The notes: a model not told the origin generated them from the letters alone. Counted from the stretch's first letter, positions 37,629 through 46,483 are shown. The stretch is 64,000 nt of DNA from Rhizobiaceae bacterium (GCA_019635715.1 JAHBYY010000013.1:1-64000), one strand, 5' to 3'. Numbers and translations are program-made.

Positions 37629-39200
37629 ATGGCAGATGCTGCGACCCTTGGGCAAGAAGAAGCGGACCCGCCGGTTGGCGTCGACAGGGCGACGCCGTTG
37701 CTGAGCGCGTCCGGCATCTCCAAGCGTTTCGGCGCCGTGCAGGCGCTGGATGCCATGAACTTTGATCTCAAGAGAGGCGAGGTGCATGTCCTCTTCGGAG
37801 AAAACGGGGCTGGAAAGTCGACGCTGATCAACGTCATCGCCGGTGCCATACAGCCCGATCAAGGGGCGTTGGTCGTCGATGGCAAGGTCGTGCGGTTCCG
37901 CGATGTGCAGGATGCGCGCCGATCCGGCGTTGCCGCCATGTTCCAGGAGTTCAGCCTGGCGCCGGATCTTACCGTGGAAGAAAACATCTTCCTTGGCGCC
38001 GAGCCGCGGCGCTACGGCTTCTTGAGGATCGCCGAACGGCGCGCCCGGGTGCGCGAAGCCCTGGCGCGCTTCGGCTTCGCCATAAAGCCGACGTCCATCG
38101 TGTCCCACCTGTCGCGCGCCGAGCAGCAGATGGTGGAGATGACCAAGGCGCTGCTCACCGAACCGCGGGTTCTCATCCTCGACGAGCCGACGGCCTCGCT
38201 GTCGCAAAAGGAAACGGAGTCGATGTTCGGCCTCGTCCGGCATCTTTGCTCGCAGGGCGTCGGCATCATCTACATCACGCATCGCATGAAGGAGATCGAG
38301 GCGATCGGCGACCGCGTGACGATCATGCGCGACGGCCGCTTCGTGAAGACCGTCGAGGTGGCGACCACAAGTCAGAAGTCGCTTGTCGAATTCATGACGG
38401 GTCGTTCCTTCGAGCAGTTCTATCCGGAGATTCCTCACGATCCCGGCGAGGTCGTCGTCGATGTCGAAAATCTGACCACGGCCAATGGCTGCGTCTCGCA
38501 GGTCTCCTTCCAGGTCCGCACCGGCGAGATCCTCGGCATCGCCGGCCTTGTCGGCTGCGGCAAGTCGGAGATGATCCGTGCCGTTTTTGGCCTCGAGCCG
38601 CTGCGTTCGGGAACCATCAAGGTCAACGGCCGGAACGTGCCGACCTTGTCGCCCGGAAAGCTGCTGGAAATGGGCGTCGCCTACATCACCTCCGACCGGC
38701 GCAACGAAGGCCTGATGCTGCTGCGCCCGACCAAGGAGAACCTGACGCTCTCCTCGCTGGGGCAGGTCGAGCTGTCGCGCGCCGGCTGGCTCAAGATCGC
38801 AACGGAGAAGAGCTTTGCGTCCAGGCTCGGCGAGCGGCTGCGGGTTCGCCCCCTCGATCTCGACAAGCTGGTGGTGAAGTACTCCGGCGGCAACCAGCAG
38901 AAGATCATGATCGCCAAGGCGATGGGCCGCGCCACGCGCATCTTTCTGTTCGACGAGCCGACGGTTGGCATCGACGTGTCCGCGCGCGTGGAAGTCTACG
39001 GCTTCATCAAGGAACTGGTGGCCGCGGGCGCCGCGGTGGTCGTCGTCAGCTCCGATCTGCCCGAGGTGATGAACCTCAGCCATCGCCTGCTCGTGGTCCG
39101 CAACGGCGAGATCGTCGACGACGTCGGCGGACAGGACATCTCCGAGGCCCGTGTGCTGCACGGGTTCTTCGGCACCAAAGACGCAGCCTCACTGCACTAG
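37629..39200 (+). CDS. Ribose/galactose-type ABC transporter ATPase (two nucleotide-binding domains)
   Basis: About 523 residues with two ABC domains. The first has Walker A GENGAGKST, signature LSRAEQQ and Walker B LILDEPTAS. The second has the degenerate GLVGCGKSE loop and YSGGNQQK signature usual for the C-terminal half of RbsA/MglA proteins. I chose the ATG at 37629; a GTG at 37611 is also in frame. It powers the permease encoded 13 bp downstream. Confidence 0.9.
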   Translation: MADAATLGQEEADPPVGVDRATPLLSASGISKRFGAVQALDAMNFDLKRGEVHVLFGENGAGKSTLINVIAGAIQPDQGALVVDGKVVRFRDVQDARRSGVAAMFQEFSLAPDLTVEENIFLGAEPRRYGFLRIAERRARVREALARFGFAIKPTSIVSHLSRAEQQMVEMTKALLTEPRVLILDEPTASLSQKETESMFGLVRHLCSQGVGIIYITHRMKEIEAIGDRVTIMRDGRFVKTVEVATTSQKSLVEFMTGRSFEQFYPEIPHDPGEVVVDVENLTTANGCVSQVSFQVRTGEILGIAGLVGCGKSEMIRAVFGLEPLRSGTIKVNGRNVPTLSPGKLLEMGVAYITSDRRNEGLMLLRPTKENLTLSSLGQVELSRAGWLKIATEKSFASRLGERLRVRPLDLDKLVVKYSGGNQQKIMIAKAMGRATRIFLFDEPTVGIDVSARVEVYGFIKELVAAGAAVVVVSSDLPEVMNLSHRLLVVRNGEIVDDVGGQDISEARVLHGFFGTKDAASLH

Positions 39201-39213
39201 AAAGGTCAAGGAA

Positions 39214-40227
39214 GTGGCTCTCTCCTCAGAAACCGCCGCCGTACCCTCGCCGATGAACTGGACGAAATCGGCCTTCATCCACCTGGGCATACTGCCATTC
39301 CTGCTGGTCGGCGCGATCGTCTTCTTCTCGCTTCAGGAAGAGCGCTTCTATTCGTCGATCAACATATTCAACGTCGCCCGGCAGTCGACGTTCCTGATCA
39401 TCATTGCCATGGGCCAGGCCGTGGTGCTGTTGACGGCCGGGCTCGATCTGTCGGTGGGTGCCGTCGTGGGCTTTGCCGGCGTCGTGACCGCGTTGATCCT
39501 GAAGGGGGTTTTGGGCACATCGCCGGATGCCATCGTTCTGGCGATCGCGCTCGCCGTTGCCGGCGGGCTGCTGGCCGGCGTGTTGATCGGGCTGATCAAC
39601 GGTCTCGGCGTGGCACTTCTCAACGTTCCCCCCTTCATGATGACGCTCGGCACGACAACCAGCCTCGTCGGCGTATCGCTGAGCATGACCAGCGGCCTTC
39701 CGGTCACGCAGATACCGGACGATTTCCAGCGCCTCTTCGGCTATGGGCGCATCTTCGGCCTCGCTCCCGCGGTCCTCTTCACCGGCCTGATATTCATCGC
39801 CATGTGGATCCTGCTGAACAGGACGACCGTCGGGCGCTATTTCTATTCGGTCGGCTCGAACATCCGTGCCTCGCAGCTTTCGGGCATCAACACGCGCCGG
39901 CAGCTCGTCCTTGCCTATGTCATCTGCTCCGTCCTCGCGGCCGTGACCGGCATCTTGTTCCTGGCCCGGACAGGCTCGGCCGAGGCGCTCAACGGGCAGC
40001 CCTATGGGCTGCAAAGCGTGGCGGCATGCGTGATCGCCGGCGTCTCGCTGTTCGGTGGCAACGGCAAGGTGCGCGACGTCCTGCTCGGCGCAATCTTCAT
40101 CACCATCCTGACCAACGGCATGAATCTGGTTCGCATCGAATCCTACGTGCAGCAGATCGTGCTCGGCGTCATTCTCGTCCTGGCGCTCGTCGCCGACCAG
40201 GTGCGCACCAAGATGATCGCGCGTTGA
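39214..40227 (+). CDS. Ribose-type ABC transporter permease (RbsC-like)
   Basis: 337 residues with about nine or ten membrane helices. MGQAVVLLTAGLDLSVGAVV near residue 62 and CVIAGVSLFGGNGKVRDVLLG near the end are the RbsC-family hallmarks. The GTG at 39214 is the first start after the ATPase stop, with AAAGG nearby. With the TorT-like binding protein and the double ATPase it completes an importer. Confidence 0.9.
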   Translation: MALSSETAAVPSPMNWTKSAFIHLGILPFLLVGAIVFFSLQEERFYSSINIFNVARQSTFLIIIAMGQAVVLLTAGLDLSVGAVVGFAGVVTALILKGVLGTSPDAIVLAIALAVAGGLLAGVLIGLINGLGVALLNVPPFMMTLGTTTSLVGVSLSMTSGLPVTQIPDDFQRLFGYGRIFGLAPAVLFTGLIFIAMWILLNRTTVGRYFYSVGSNIRASQLSGINTRRQLVLAYVICSVLAAVTGILFLARTGSAEALNGQPYGLQSVAACVIAGVSLFGGNGKVRDVLLGAIFITILTNGMNLVRIESYVQQIVLGVILVLALVADQVRTKMIAR

Positions 40228-40248
40228 ACCGCAAATTGGAGAATGGAA

Positions 40249-40641
40249 ATGCCCAGTTCGGCAGCAGTCGAAGCCAACAAGGCGGTGGTCGTCGGCTTCC
40301 TCAAGACGGTCTTCGACGAGCACAAGGTCGATGAGGGCATCGATCGCTTCATGGGACCGGCCTACACCCAGCACAATCCGGGCGTGCCCGACGGCAGAGA
40401 AGCATTCCGCGCCTTCTTCAAGGAGTTCTTTTCCTCCCGCCCGCAGGCCCGCTTCAGCATCAAGCGCGTCTTCTGCGAGGGCGACCATGTAACGGTCCAT
40501 GCACACTGGACCGAAAACCCGCATGACCGCGGCAGCGCGGTAATGGACATTTTCCGGGTCGAGAACGGTCGAGTCGTCGAGCACTGGGACGTCATCCAGG
40601 CGATCCCGGAGCAGATCGCTCATCCCAACACGATGTTCTAG
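40249..40641 (+). CDS. NTF2/SnoaL-like polyketide-cyclase-fold protein
   Basis: 130 residues. The C-terminal DIFRVENGRVVEHWDVIQ is the classic SnoaL-like end. The fold binds small hydrophobic ligands, and many members are lyases, isomerases or of unknown role. The ATG at 40249 has GGAG seven bases upstream; the ATG at 40243 is too close to it. It ends the importer operon. Confidence 0.82.
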   Translation: MPSSAAVEANKAVVVGFLKTVFDEHKVDEGIDRFMGPAYTQHNPGVPDGREAFRAFFKEFFSSRPQARFSIKRVFCEGDHVTVHAHWTENPHDRGSAVMDIFRVENGRVVEHWDVIQAIPEQIAHPNTMF

Positions 40642-40830
40642 CGGAAGGGATTTGAGATTCGCATCGCAGATCCCGCGGACCATGTGAATGTCAAACTCAA
40701 AGTTCCAATAGAATCATGCACTTGCTCGTGGTTGCGCGATTCTGGCATTTGCCCGGACCGACAGTATCAGCCGGACGCAAATGTCACGATCGATCCACTG
40801 GCCTTTCTGTTCGCCCTGGGGACCTGGCAC

Positions 40831-41205
40831 ATGACACTACCTGAACTGTTGAACCTGCTCGGCCGCCTCGGCGCTGCTTTCTATTTCCTGTGGTCGGTGT
40901 GGTTCAATATCGGCGCGCGCGAGCACCACTATGCCGAGTTTCGCCGCATCGGCATGCCAAATGGCGGGCTATTCTTCTGGTTGGGCATTGGACTTGCGCT
41001 GGCCGGTAGCCTCTTGCTGCTCTACGATCCCACGGCCGTCTACGGGGCCGCGATGCTGATCGCTTTCACGCTGGCCGCCGATGCGCTGTTTCACCGGTAC
41101 TGGACCTATCCCGATCCGGGCGAGGCGGTGATGCACAAGTTCTTCCTGTTCGAGCATGTCGCGCTGATCGGCGGCCTGCTCGGGCTGGCCGCGCCGTTTC
41201 TCTGA
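40831..41205 (+). CDS. DoxX-like small membrane protein
   Basis: 124 residues, four hydrophobic helices, beginning MTLPELLNLLGRLGAAFYFL. The pattern fits the DoxX/DUF-type integral membrane family; function unknown. The ATG at 40831 follows TGGGGA. Upstream in-frame codons back to 40684 look non-coding. Convergent with the DeoR regulator. Confidence 0.7.
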   Translation: MTLPELLNLLGRLGAAFYFLWSVWFNIGAREHHYAEFRRIGMPNGGLFFWLGIGLALAGSLLLLYDPTAVYGAAMLIAFTLAADALFHRYWTYPDPGEAVMHKFFLFEHVALIGGLLGLAAPFL

Positions 41206-41306
41206 TCTTCGGCGGGCGTCGAGATCGAAGGCGTCTCGCTCTCCAGGCGGCAGGCTGAAGGGCCGGTCCTGACCAGGATCGGCAGCCCCTGCCACAAGGG
41301 TCCCTT

Positions 41307-42077
41307 CTACGCGTCGGGTCGATCCGGGAAGACGATCTCCGCTCCCGCAGAGCCGAGCGCGTCGGAAAAGGCCCGTGGCGGCGGCGTTTCGGTCACCAGC
41401 ACCATGTTCGGTTTCCAGCTTGAATAGCAATACAGCGCTTCCTGGCCGACCTTGCTGCTGTCGGCCAGCACATAGGACTGCATCGCCCGCTCGGTCATGA
41501 CCTGATAGATCTGGCCGGCCTGGATGGCGGCGTCGCTGGGGCCCTCCACCGTCAGCCCGGAAGCTCCCACGAAAGCCCGCGTCGCCCGGAAGCGGCGAAG
41601 GGCCTCGACCGTCTCGGCGCCTTCGATCTGTCCCTCGGCGCCATTGAGCGCGCCGGGAAGAACATGGATCCTGATGTTGGCGCATGCCCCGAGCGCGATG
41701 GCGACGTGGAAGGACGGCGTGATCACCGTCAGGGGCTCCCGGTAAAGCGCCAGCGCCTGCGCGAAGAACCGCGTCGTGATTCCGCCGCCGATCATCAGGA
41801 CGTCGTCCGGCTCCACGATGCCGACAGCGAGCCGGGCGATCGTCTGCCGCTCCGCCACATTGATGTGCTCGCGCTCGCTCAAGGCCGGCTCGCTGGAGAT
41901 CACCCGCACCGCGCCGCCATAGGTCCGGTTGATGAGGCCGCGTTCGGTCAGTTCCGCGAGGTCGCGCCGGATCGTTTCCGACGACACGTCGTAGCGCTTC
42001 GCCATCTCGTTGACGCGCAGCGCCGGTTCGCGCTCCAGGTCGTGGACGATCAGCGCATGACGCTCGTTCTTGGTCAC
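41307..42077 (-). CDS. DeoR/GlpR-family regulator of the microcompartment locus
   Basis: 256 residues. An N-terminal DeoR helix-turn-helix (RVNEMAKRYDVSSETIRRDLAEL) is followed by the phosphosugar-sensor-type domain (LMIGGGITTRFFAQAL; RAFVGASGLTVEG). The GTG at 42077, after GGAAAGG, gives the normal length of about 255 residues. It is divergent from the phospho-lyase gene that opens the BMC operon, with two inverted repeats between them. DeoR proteins usually sense phosphorylated intermediates, which would suit a phosphorylated amino-alcohol (inference). Confidence 0.88.
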   Translation of the reverse strand: MTKNERHALIVHDLEREPALRVNEMAKRYDVSSETIRRDLAELTERGLINRTYGGAVRVISSEPALSEREHINVAERQTIARLAVGIVEPDDVLMIGGGITTRFFAQALALYREPLTVITPSFHVAIALGACANIRIHVLPGALNGAEGQIEGAETVEALRRFRATRAFVGASGLTVEGPSDAAIQAGQIYQVMTERAMQSYVLADSSKVGQEALYCYSSWKPNMVLVTETPPPRAFSDALGSAGAEIVFPDRPDA

Positions 42078-42126
42078 GGTGGCCTTTCCGAAGTTCGGCG
42101 CGGACAGGGTCCGCGGCGCGGATCCG

Positions 42127-42144
42127 ATGTGGTGTGTTCCACAT
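42127..42144. promoter_or_regulatory. ATGTGG-N6-CCACAT dyad near the DeoR start
   Basis: Perfect 6-bp inverted arms at 42127-42132 and 42139-42144, about 50 bp upstream of the DeoR start. A further GATGTGG follows at 42150. Possibly an autoregulatory site. Confidence 0.45.
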
Positions 42145-42260
42145 TTTCGATGATGTGGCAACTCGACGCGACATGCCCGAAGTCCAACATGGCAGGCATC
42201 CATAGTGCCGATGCGCCGCATTTTCGGCACCTAAGGCGTTTGATCGCAAACCCCTTGCGC

Positions 42261-42291
42261 CCGACTTCAAAATATGTATGTTGTAAGTCGG
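42261..42291. promoter_or_regulatory. CCGACTT-N17-AAGTCGG inverted repeat just upstream of the BMC operon
   Basis: Perfect 7-bp arms (42261-42267 and 42285-42291) flank an AT-rich stretch that contains TATGTATG, 15 bp before the ATG of the first operon gene. Position and symmetry suggest an operator overlapping the core promoter or leader. Confidence 0.5.
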
Positions 42292-42306
42292 ACATAAGGA
42301 AGCGCG

Positions 42307-43587
42307 ATGTTCGACTACGGCTCATTTTCGTTCCGGGACAAGGAAGAGCTCTACGCAAAGGCGCGCGAGTTCTGGAATCCCGGCAAGGTCGACTTCTGGC
42401 GCGGCCAGGGGATCGACCTGGTTATCGACCGCCGGGAAGGCTACTATCTGTACGACATTGCCGGCCGCCGGCTCATCGACCTCCACATCAATGGCGGTAC
42501 GTTCAACTTCGGTCACCGGCATCCCGAGTTGGTCGAGACCCTGAAGCTGGCGCTCGATCATTTCGACATCGGCAATCACTGGTTCCCGTCGGCGGCCCGG
42601 ACAGCGCTGGCCGAGGAATTCATCAAGGTCTCGCCGGGCATGGATTTCTGCGTGTTCGGCGCCGGCGGCGCGGAAGCCGTCGAGCTCGCCATCAAGAGTG
42701 CCCGCTACGCCACCAAGCGGCGGCGCATCGTCTCCATCATCAAGGGCTATCACGGCCATTCCGGCCTTTCGGTGGCGACGGGCGACGACCGCTTCAGCAA
42801 GATCTTCCTCGCCGACCGGCCGGAGGAATTCGCCCAGGTGCCGTTCCGCGACCTCGCCGCGCTCGAGGCGGAATTGAAGAAGGGCGACGTCGCCGCCTTC
42901 ATCATCGAGACGATCCCCGCGACCTACGGCTTTCCGATGCCGAGCCCGGAATATCTGGAGGGATGCGTCGATCTCTGCCGCAAATATGATGTGATGTACA
43001 TCGCCGACGAGGTCCAGACCGGCCTCATGCGAACCGGCCACATGTGGGGCTGGCAGGCCTACGGCATCAAGCCCGACATCTTCGTCTCCGCAAAGGGGAT
43101 CAGCGGCGGCCTCTACCCGATCAGCGTCGCATGCATGACCGAACGGTGCGCCGCCTGGCAGCGTGAGGACGGCGCCGCCCACATCACCACGGCCGGTGGT
43201 TCGGAGCTGGGCTGTGTCGTCGGGATAAAGGTTCTGGAGATGCTGCAGCGGCCGGAAGTGGTGGCCAACGTCCATGCCGTCGCGCAATTCTTCGCCGAGG
43301 GTCTTGCCGAAATCCAGAACCAGAACAGCGACATCTTCGGCGGGATCCGTCAGAAGGGCGTCATTCTGGGCCTGGAGTTCAACCATCCCGAAGGCGCGGT
43401 CTACGCCTCGCGCGCCCTCTATGAGAAGGGTGTCTGGGCCATCTTCTCGTCGCTCGACAAGCGGATTCTTCAGTTCAAGCCCGGCGTCCTGCTCGACGCG
43501 CCGCTTTGCCAGGAAATCCTCGACCGGTTCAGCGCAGCCATGCCGCTGCTTCGCCAAAAACTCGCATCAGCGCCGCGGCACGCCTAG
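42307..43587 (+). CDS. Class III aminotransferase-fold PLP enzyme; probable amino-alcohol-phosphate phospho-lyase
   Basis: 426 residues. The PLP lysine is K263 (FVSAKGISGG) and the ring-nitrogen aspartate is D234 (YIADEVQTG). In RMM-type microcompartment loci the class III enzyme acts as a phospho-lyase that converts an O-phosphorylated amino-alcohol into an aldehyde, ammonia and phosphate. The neighbouring kinase, CoA-acylating dehydrogenase and shell genes support that reading here over ordinary transamination. It is the first gene of the shell operon. Confidence 0.85.
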   Translation: MFDYGSFSFRDKEELYAKAREFWNPGKVDFWRGQGIDLVIDRREGYYLYDIAGRRLIDLHINGGTFNFGHRHPELVETLKLALDHFDIGNHWFPSAARTALAEEFIKVSPGMDFCVFGAGGAEAVELAIKSARYATKRRRIVSIIKGYHGHSGLSVATGDDRFSKIFLADRPEEFAQVPFRDLAALEAELKKGDVAAFIIETIPATYGFPMPSPEYLEGCVDLCRKYDVMYIADEVQTGLMRTGHMWGWQAYGIKPDIFVSAKGISGGLYPISVACMTERCAAWQREDGAAHITTAGGSELGCVVGIKVLEMLQRPEVVANVHAVAQFFAEGLAEIQNQNSDIFGGIRQKGVILGLEFNHPEGAVYASRALYEKGVWAIFSSLDKRILQFKPGVLLDAPLCQEILDRFSAAMPLLRQKLASAPRHA

Positions 43588-43601
43588 GACGGAGTTTCGG
43601 G

Positions 43602-45137
43602 ATGCCCGAACAGGATACATCACAGCGAATGCAGACGCCCGATGTGGCGGCGGCGCGCGCCGGCCAGATGCTGAATACCGCGCGGTGGGCCGCCGACCGG
43701 TTCTCCCGTATGGATGCGGCAACCGTGCGCTCGGTCGTCAAGGCCATGGCCGATGCCGGATTTGCCAAGGCACGGCATTATGCCGAGTGGGCGGTCCGCG
43801 AGACCGGCTACGGTCGCGTCGAGCACAAGGTCATCAAGAACGAAGGCTGCTCGCGCGGCATTTTCGAGAAATACGGCCATCTCGACTTCGTCACGCCGCG
43901 TATCGATCATCAGACCAAGACCGTCGACCTGCCGCGACCCGCTGGCGTGGTGTTCGCGCTGACCCCCGTCACCAATCCGGTCGCGACCGTCTATTTCAAG
44001 GTCCTGCTTGCCGTCATGACGCGCAACGCCATCGTGGTTTCCCCGCATCCGGGTGCCAGGGACGTCTGTGCGGACGCCATACGCACCCTCTCGATCGCTG
44101 CGCAGTCCGCGGGTGCGCCTCCCGGGCTGATCCAGGTTGTCGAAAACCCGACGATCCCGCTCATCGATCACTTCATGACGAGCCAGGACGTCGATTTGAT
44201 CGTCGCGACCGGCGGCCCGGCCGTGGTCAAGGCCGCGTATCGCTCCGGCAATCCCGCGATCGGCGTCGGCTCCGGCAACGCTCCGGTGCTGGTCGACGAC
44301 ACCTGCGATCTGCGCAGGGCCGCCAAGTACATCGTCGGCTCGAAGAGCTTCGACAATTCGATCCTCTGCACCAACGAAAGCACGATCCTCGCCTTCGACT
44401 CGATTGCCGACGCGCTCCTCCAGCACCTCAAGACCGCCAGGGCGCATATCTGCAGGCCCGACGAGGTCGCGGCCCTCAGGAAGCTGCTCTTCGCCGATGG
44501 CGGTTTCAACATCAAGATGATCGGCAAGGATGCCGCAATCATTGCCCAGGCCGCGGGCTTCAGGGCACAGGGCGCCGAAATTCTCGTCGCGCCGGTGGAT
44601 CTGATCCAGCCCGAGGAACCTCTGGTGCGCGAAAAGCTCTGCCCGGTGCTCGCATTCGGCCGTGTAGCAGACTTCAACCAGGGCCTGGCCGCGGCGCGGT
44701 CGGTCATGCGCAAATCCGGCAAGGGCCATTCCGCCGTCATCCACTCGACCGACGAGCGGCGGATCCTGTCCTATGCCAATGCGGTTCCGGCCCTGCGGAT
44801 TGTCGTCAATGTCGGCTGCTCGCTCGGCGCGGCCGGCTTCGAGACCCATCTCGAGCCGAGCATGACGATCGGCACCGGCTTCGCCGGCGGATCCTCCGTC
44901 GGTGCCAACCTCAAGCCGGAGAATTTCATCAATCTCGCGCGCATCGCCTACAACGCCTCTGAAGCCGAGCCGTTCGGCGTGTTCGAGGGCCTGAGCCGCG
45001 ATACGCTGCCGCCGCCTGCGCCGCGCGTCCATGCCTTCCCCGAGCCGGCGACCTCACATCAGGCGCACGGCACCGCCGTCCGCGCCGAGTTGCGCAAGCT
45101 CATCCAGGAAGAGCTCAAAGCCATCCTAGCGGCCTGA
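43602..45137 (+). CDS. CoA-acylating aldehyde dehydrogenase with C-terminal encapsulation-like helix
   Basis: 511 residues of the PduP/EutE group: catalytic Cys256 in NSILCTNES, with TPVTNPVATV near 121. After a Pro-rich linker (PPPAPRVHAFPEPA) the last ~20 residues form an amphipathic helix, LRKLIQEELKAIL, the form of a BMC encapsulation peptide. It should convert the aldehyde (propionaldehyde if the substrate is 1-amino-2-propanol) into the acyl-CoA inside the shell. The ATG at 43602 has GGAG seven bases upstream. Gaps of 14 and 7 bp to its neighbours imply one transcript. Confidence 0.9.
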   Translation: MPEQDTSQRMQTPDVAAARAGQMLNTARWAADRFSRMDAATVRSVVKAMADAGFAKARHYAEWAVRETGYGRVEHKVIKNEGCSRGIFEKYGHLDFVTPRIDHQTKTVDLPRPAGVVFALTPVTNPVATVYFKVLLAVMTRNAIVVSPHPGARDVCADAIRTLSIAAQSAGAPPGLIQVVENPTIPLIDHFMTSQDVDLIVATGGPAVVKAAYRSGNPAIGVGSGNAPVLVDDTCDLRRAAKYIVGSKSFDNSILCTNESTILAFDSIADALLQHLKTARAHICRPDEVAALRKLLFADGGFNIKMIGKDAAIIAQAAGFRAQGAEILVAPVDLIQPEEPLVREKLCPVLAFGRVADFNQGLAAARSVMRKSGKGHSAVIHSTDERRILSYANAVPALRIVVNVGCSLGAAGFETHLEPSMTIGTGFAGGSSVGANLKPENFINLARIAYNASEAEPFGVFEGLSRDTLPPPAPRVHAFPEPATSHQAHGTAVRAELRKLIQEELKAILAA

Positions 45138-45144
45138 GGAAACG

Positions 45145-45756
45145 ATGCCCGAACTGCGCTCATTCATCTTCATCGATCAGCTTCAGCCGCAGACGCTCGC
45201 CTATCTGGCGACATGGATGCGCGGGAGCCTGCCACGCGCCCGCATGGCCGCGCAAATCATCGAGATCGCCCCCGGCCTCGACATCGAGGCGCTGACCGAT
45301 GTCGCGCTCAAGAGTGCCGAGGTCAAGGCCGGGCTGCTGGTCGTCGAACGGCAATTCGGCACGCTCGAGTTCCACTCGCGCGCCACCTCGGAGGTGCAGG
45401 CGGCGGCCGACGCCGTTCTGCGAGCGCTGGGGGCTCGCCGCGACGATGCCGCTCCGCCAAAGATATTGGCGTCGAAGATCGTGACGCGTGTCGACCACCA
45501 GCATGCATTCCTGATGAACCGCAACCGCATGGGATCGATGATCCTCGGCGGCGACAGCCTCTATCTTCTCGAATGCCAGTCGGCCTCCTACGCGATGCTC
45601 GCCTGCAACGAGGCGGAGAAGGAAGCCAACATCAAGGTCATCGACTACCGGATGATCGGACCCAACGGACGCCTGTATCTCGCGGGCGACGAGGCCGAGG
45701 TTCGCAATGCGCGCAATGCCGCTGAATCGGCGCTTCGCGCCGCCGGAGCGCGGTGA
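45145..45756 (+). CDS. BMC-T shell protein, RMM type (copy 1)
   Basis: 203 residues with two tandem BMC-like halves. The start MPELRSFIFIDQLQPQTLAY and IIEIAPGLDIEALTDVALK match the trimeric tandem-domain shell proteins of RMM microcompartments as I remember them. The linker near residue 105 separates the halves, and the second contains DHQHAFLMNRNRMGSM. Trimers form pseudohexameric tiles with a central, possibly gated, pore. The stop overlaps the next ATG (TGATG). Confidence 0.88.
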   Translation: MPELRSFIFIDQLQPQTLAYLATWMRGSLPRARMAAQIIEIAPGLDIEALTDVALKSAEVKAGLLVVERQFGTLEFHSRATSEVQAAADAVLRALGARRDDAAPPKILASKIVTRVDHQHAFLMNRNRMGSMILGGDSLYLLECQSASYAMLACNEAEKEANIKVIDYRMIGPNGRLYLAGDEAEVRNARNAAESALRAAGAR

Positions 45757-46250
45757 TGGACGACCTGCGTTCCCTGATCCGCGAGGTGCTGACGGAAGAA
45801 CTCCGGGCGCTGAAGGCGGCTGTGGCCGGTGGCGGCACGGGCATTCAGCGCGAAACGGTTTCGCTCGCAAGCGATGATGACCTCAACGCATTCGTCCGCC
45901 GTGTCCTGCAGGCGGCTGCCGATCCCGCGCAGCGCGACGCGATCCTGTCCGGCCGCCACCTGTTCTCCTTGAGCGGCCCGGCGGCGAGCCTTCCGCGATA
46001 CGTCGCCCAAGATTCCCTCCATACCCCGGCGCCAACGCCGCCAATGCCGCCCATCGCCCAGTCCGCGCCGGCACCGGTCGCGGGAGCCGTGCGGCGGCAA
46101 TTTTCGCAGGGGCTGCTGACCGAGAAGGATGTCGAAGCGCTGCCCGATGGAACGCGCGTCGTCTCGGTCGGCAAGTCCGTGCGCTTCACGCCTCTGGCCC
46201 GCGATGAACTGCGGCGTCTGAACATCAAGATCGAGAGGATAGCGGCATGA
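45756..46250 (+). CDS. Unassigned BMC-locus protein with N-terminal encapsulation-like helix
   Basis: 164 residues. The N-terminus LRSLIREVLTEELRAL is amphipathic and closely resembles the C-terminal helix of the aldehyde dehydrogenase. A variable Ala/Pro-rich middle (about 85-115) follows, then a conserved-looking end: LLTEKDVEALPDGTRVV and VRFTPLARDELRRLNI. Similar TPLA-type endings occur in several BMC-associated proteins of uncertain role. It has no catalytic residues that I can assign. A cargo adaptor or scaffold linking enzyme core and shell is plausible. Both ends overlap shell genes, so it is tightly co-expressed. Confidence 0.75.
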   Translation: MDDLRSLIREVLTEELRALKAAVAGGGTGIQRETVSLASDDDLNAFVRRVLQAAADPAQRDAILSGRHLFSLSGPAASLPRYVAQDSLHTPAPTPPMPPIAQSAPAPVAGAVRRQFSQGLLTEKDVEALPDGTRVVSVGKSVRFTPLARDELRRLNIKIERIAA

Positions 46251-46483
46251 TCCAGGGCAAAGTGACCGGACGGGTCTGGTCGTCCAAACACATCGGGTCG
46301 CTGCCGAAAGGCGCCCTCCTGGAGGTGGAGGTCGCAGGCAACAGGATCATCGCGTTCGACCCGCTCGGCTGCGCGACGGGCGAGGATGTCCTGATCACCC
46401 AGGGCTCGGTCGCGGCCGGGCATTTCACGCACATCAAGGCGCCCATCGATGCGCTGATCATCGGGTCAATCGACAGCAAGTAA
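46247..46483 (+). CDS. BMC-P vertex protein (EutN/CcmL family)
   Basis: 78 residues, a full-length EutN/CcmL domain: MIQGKVTGRVWSSKHIGSLP start, GATGEDVLITQGS-like CATGEDVLITQGS and a DALIIGSID end. Pentamers of this family cap the vertices of icosahedral shells. The ATG overlaps the stop of the preceding gene (ATGA). Confidence 0.93.
   Translation: MIQGKVTGRVWSSKHIGSLPKGALLEVEVAGNRIIAFDPLGCATGEDVLITQGSVAAGHFTHIKAPIDALIIGSIDSK

Noticed and set aside
42307..43587. Ordinary transaminase (for example 4-aminobutyrate or glutamate-semialdehyde aminomutase)
   Set aside because: The fold fits, but the shell, kinase and acylating dehydrogenase context favours the phospho-lyase role; kept as an alternative only.
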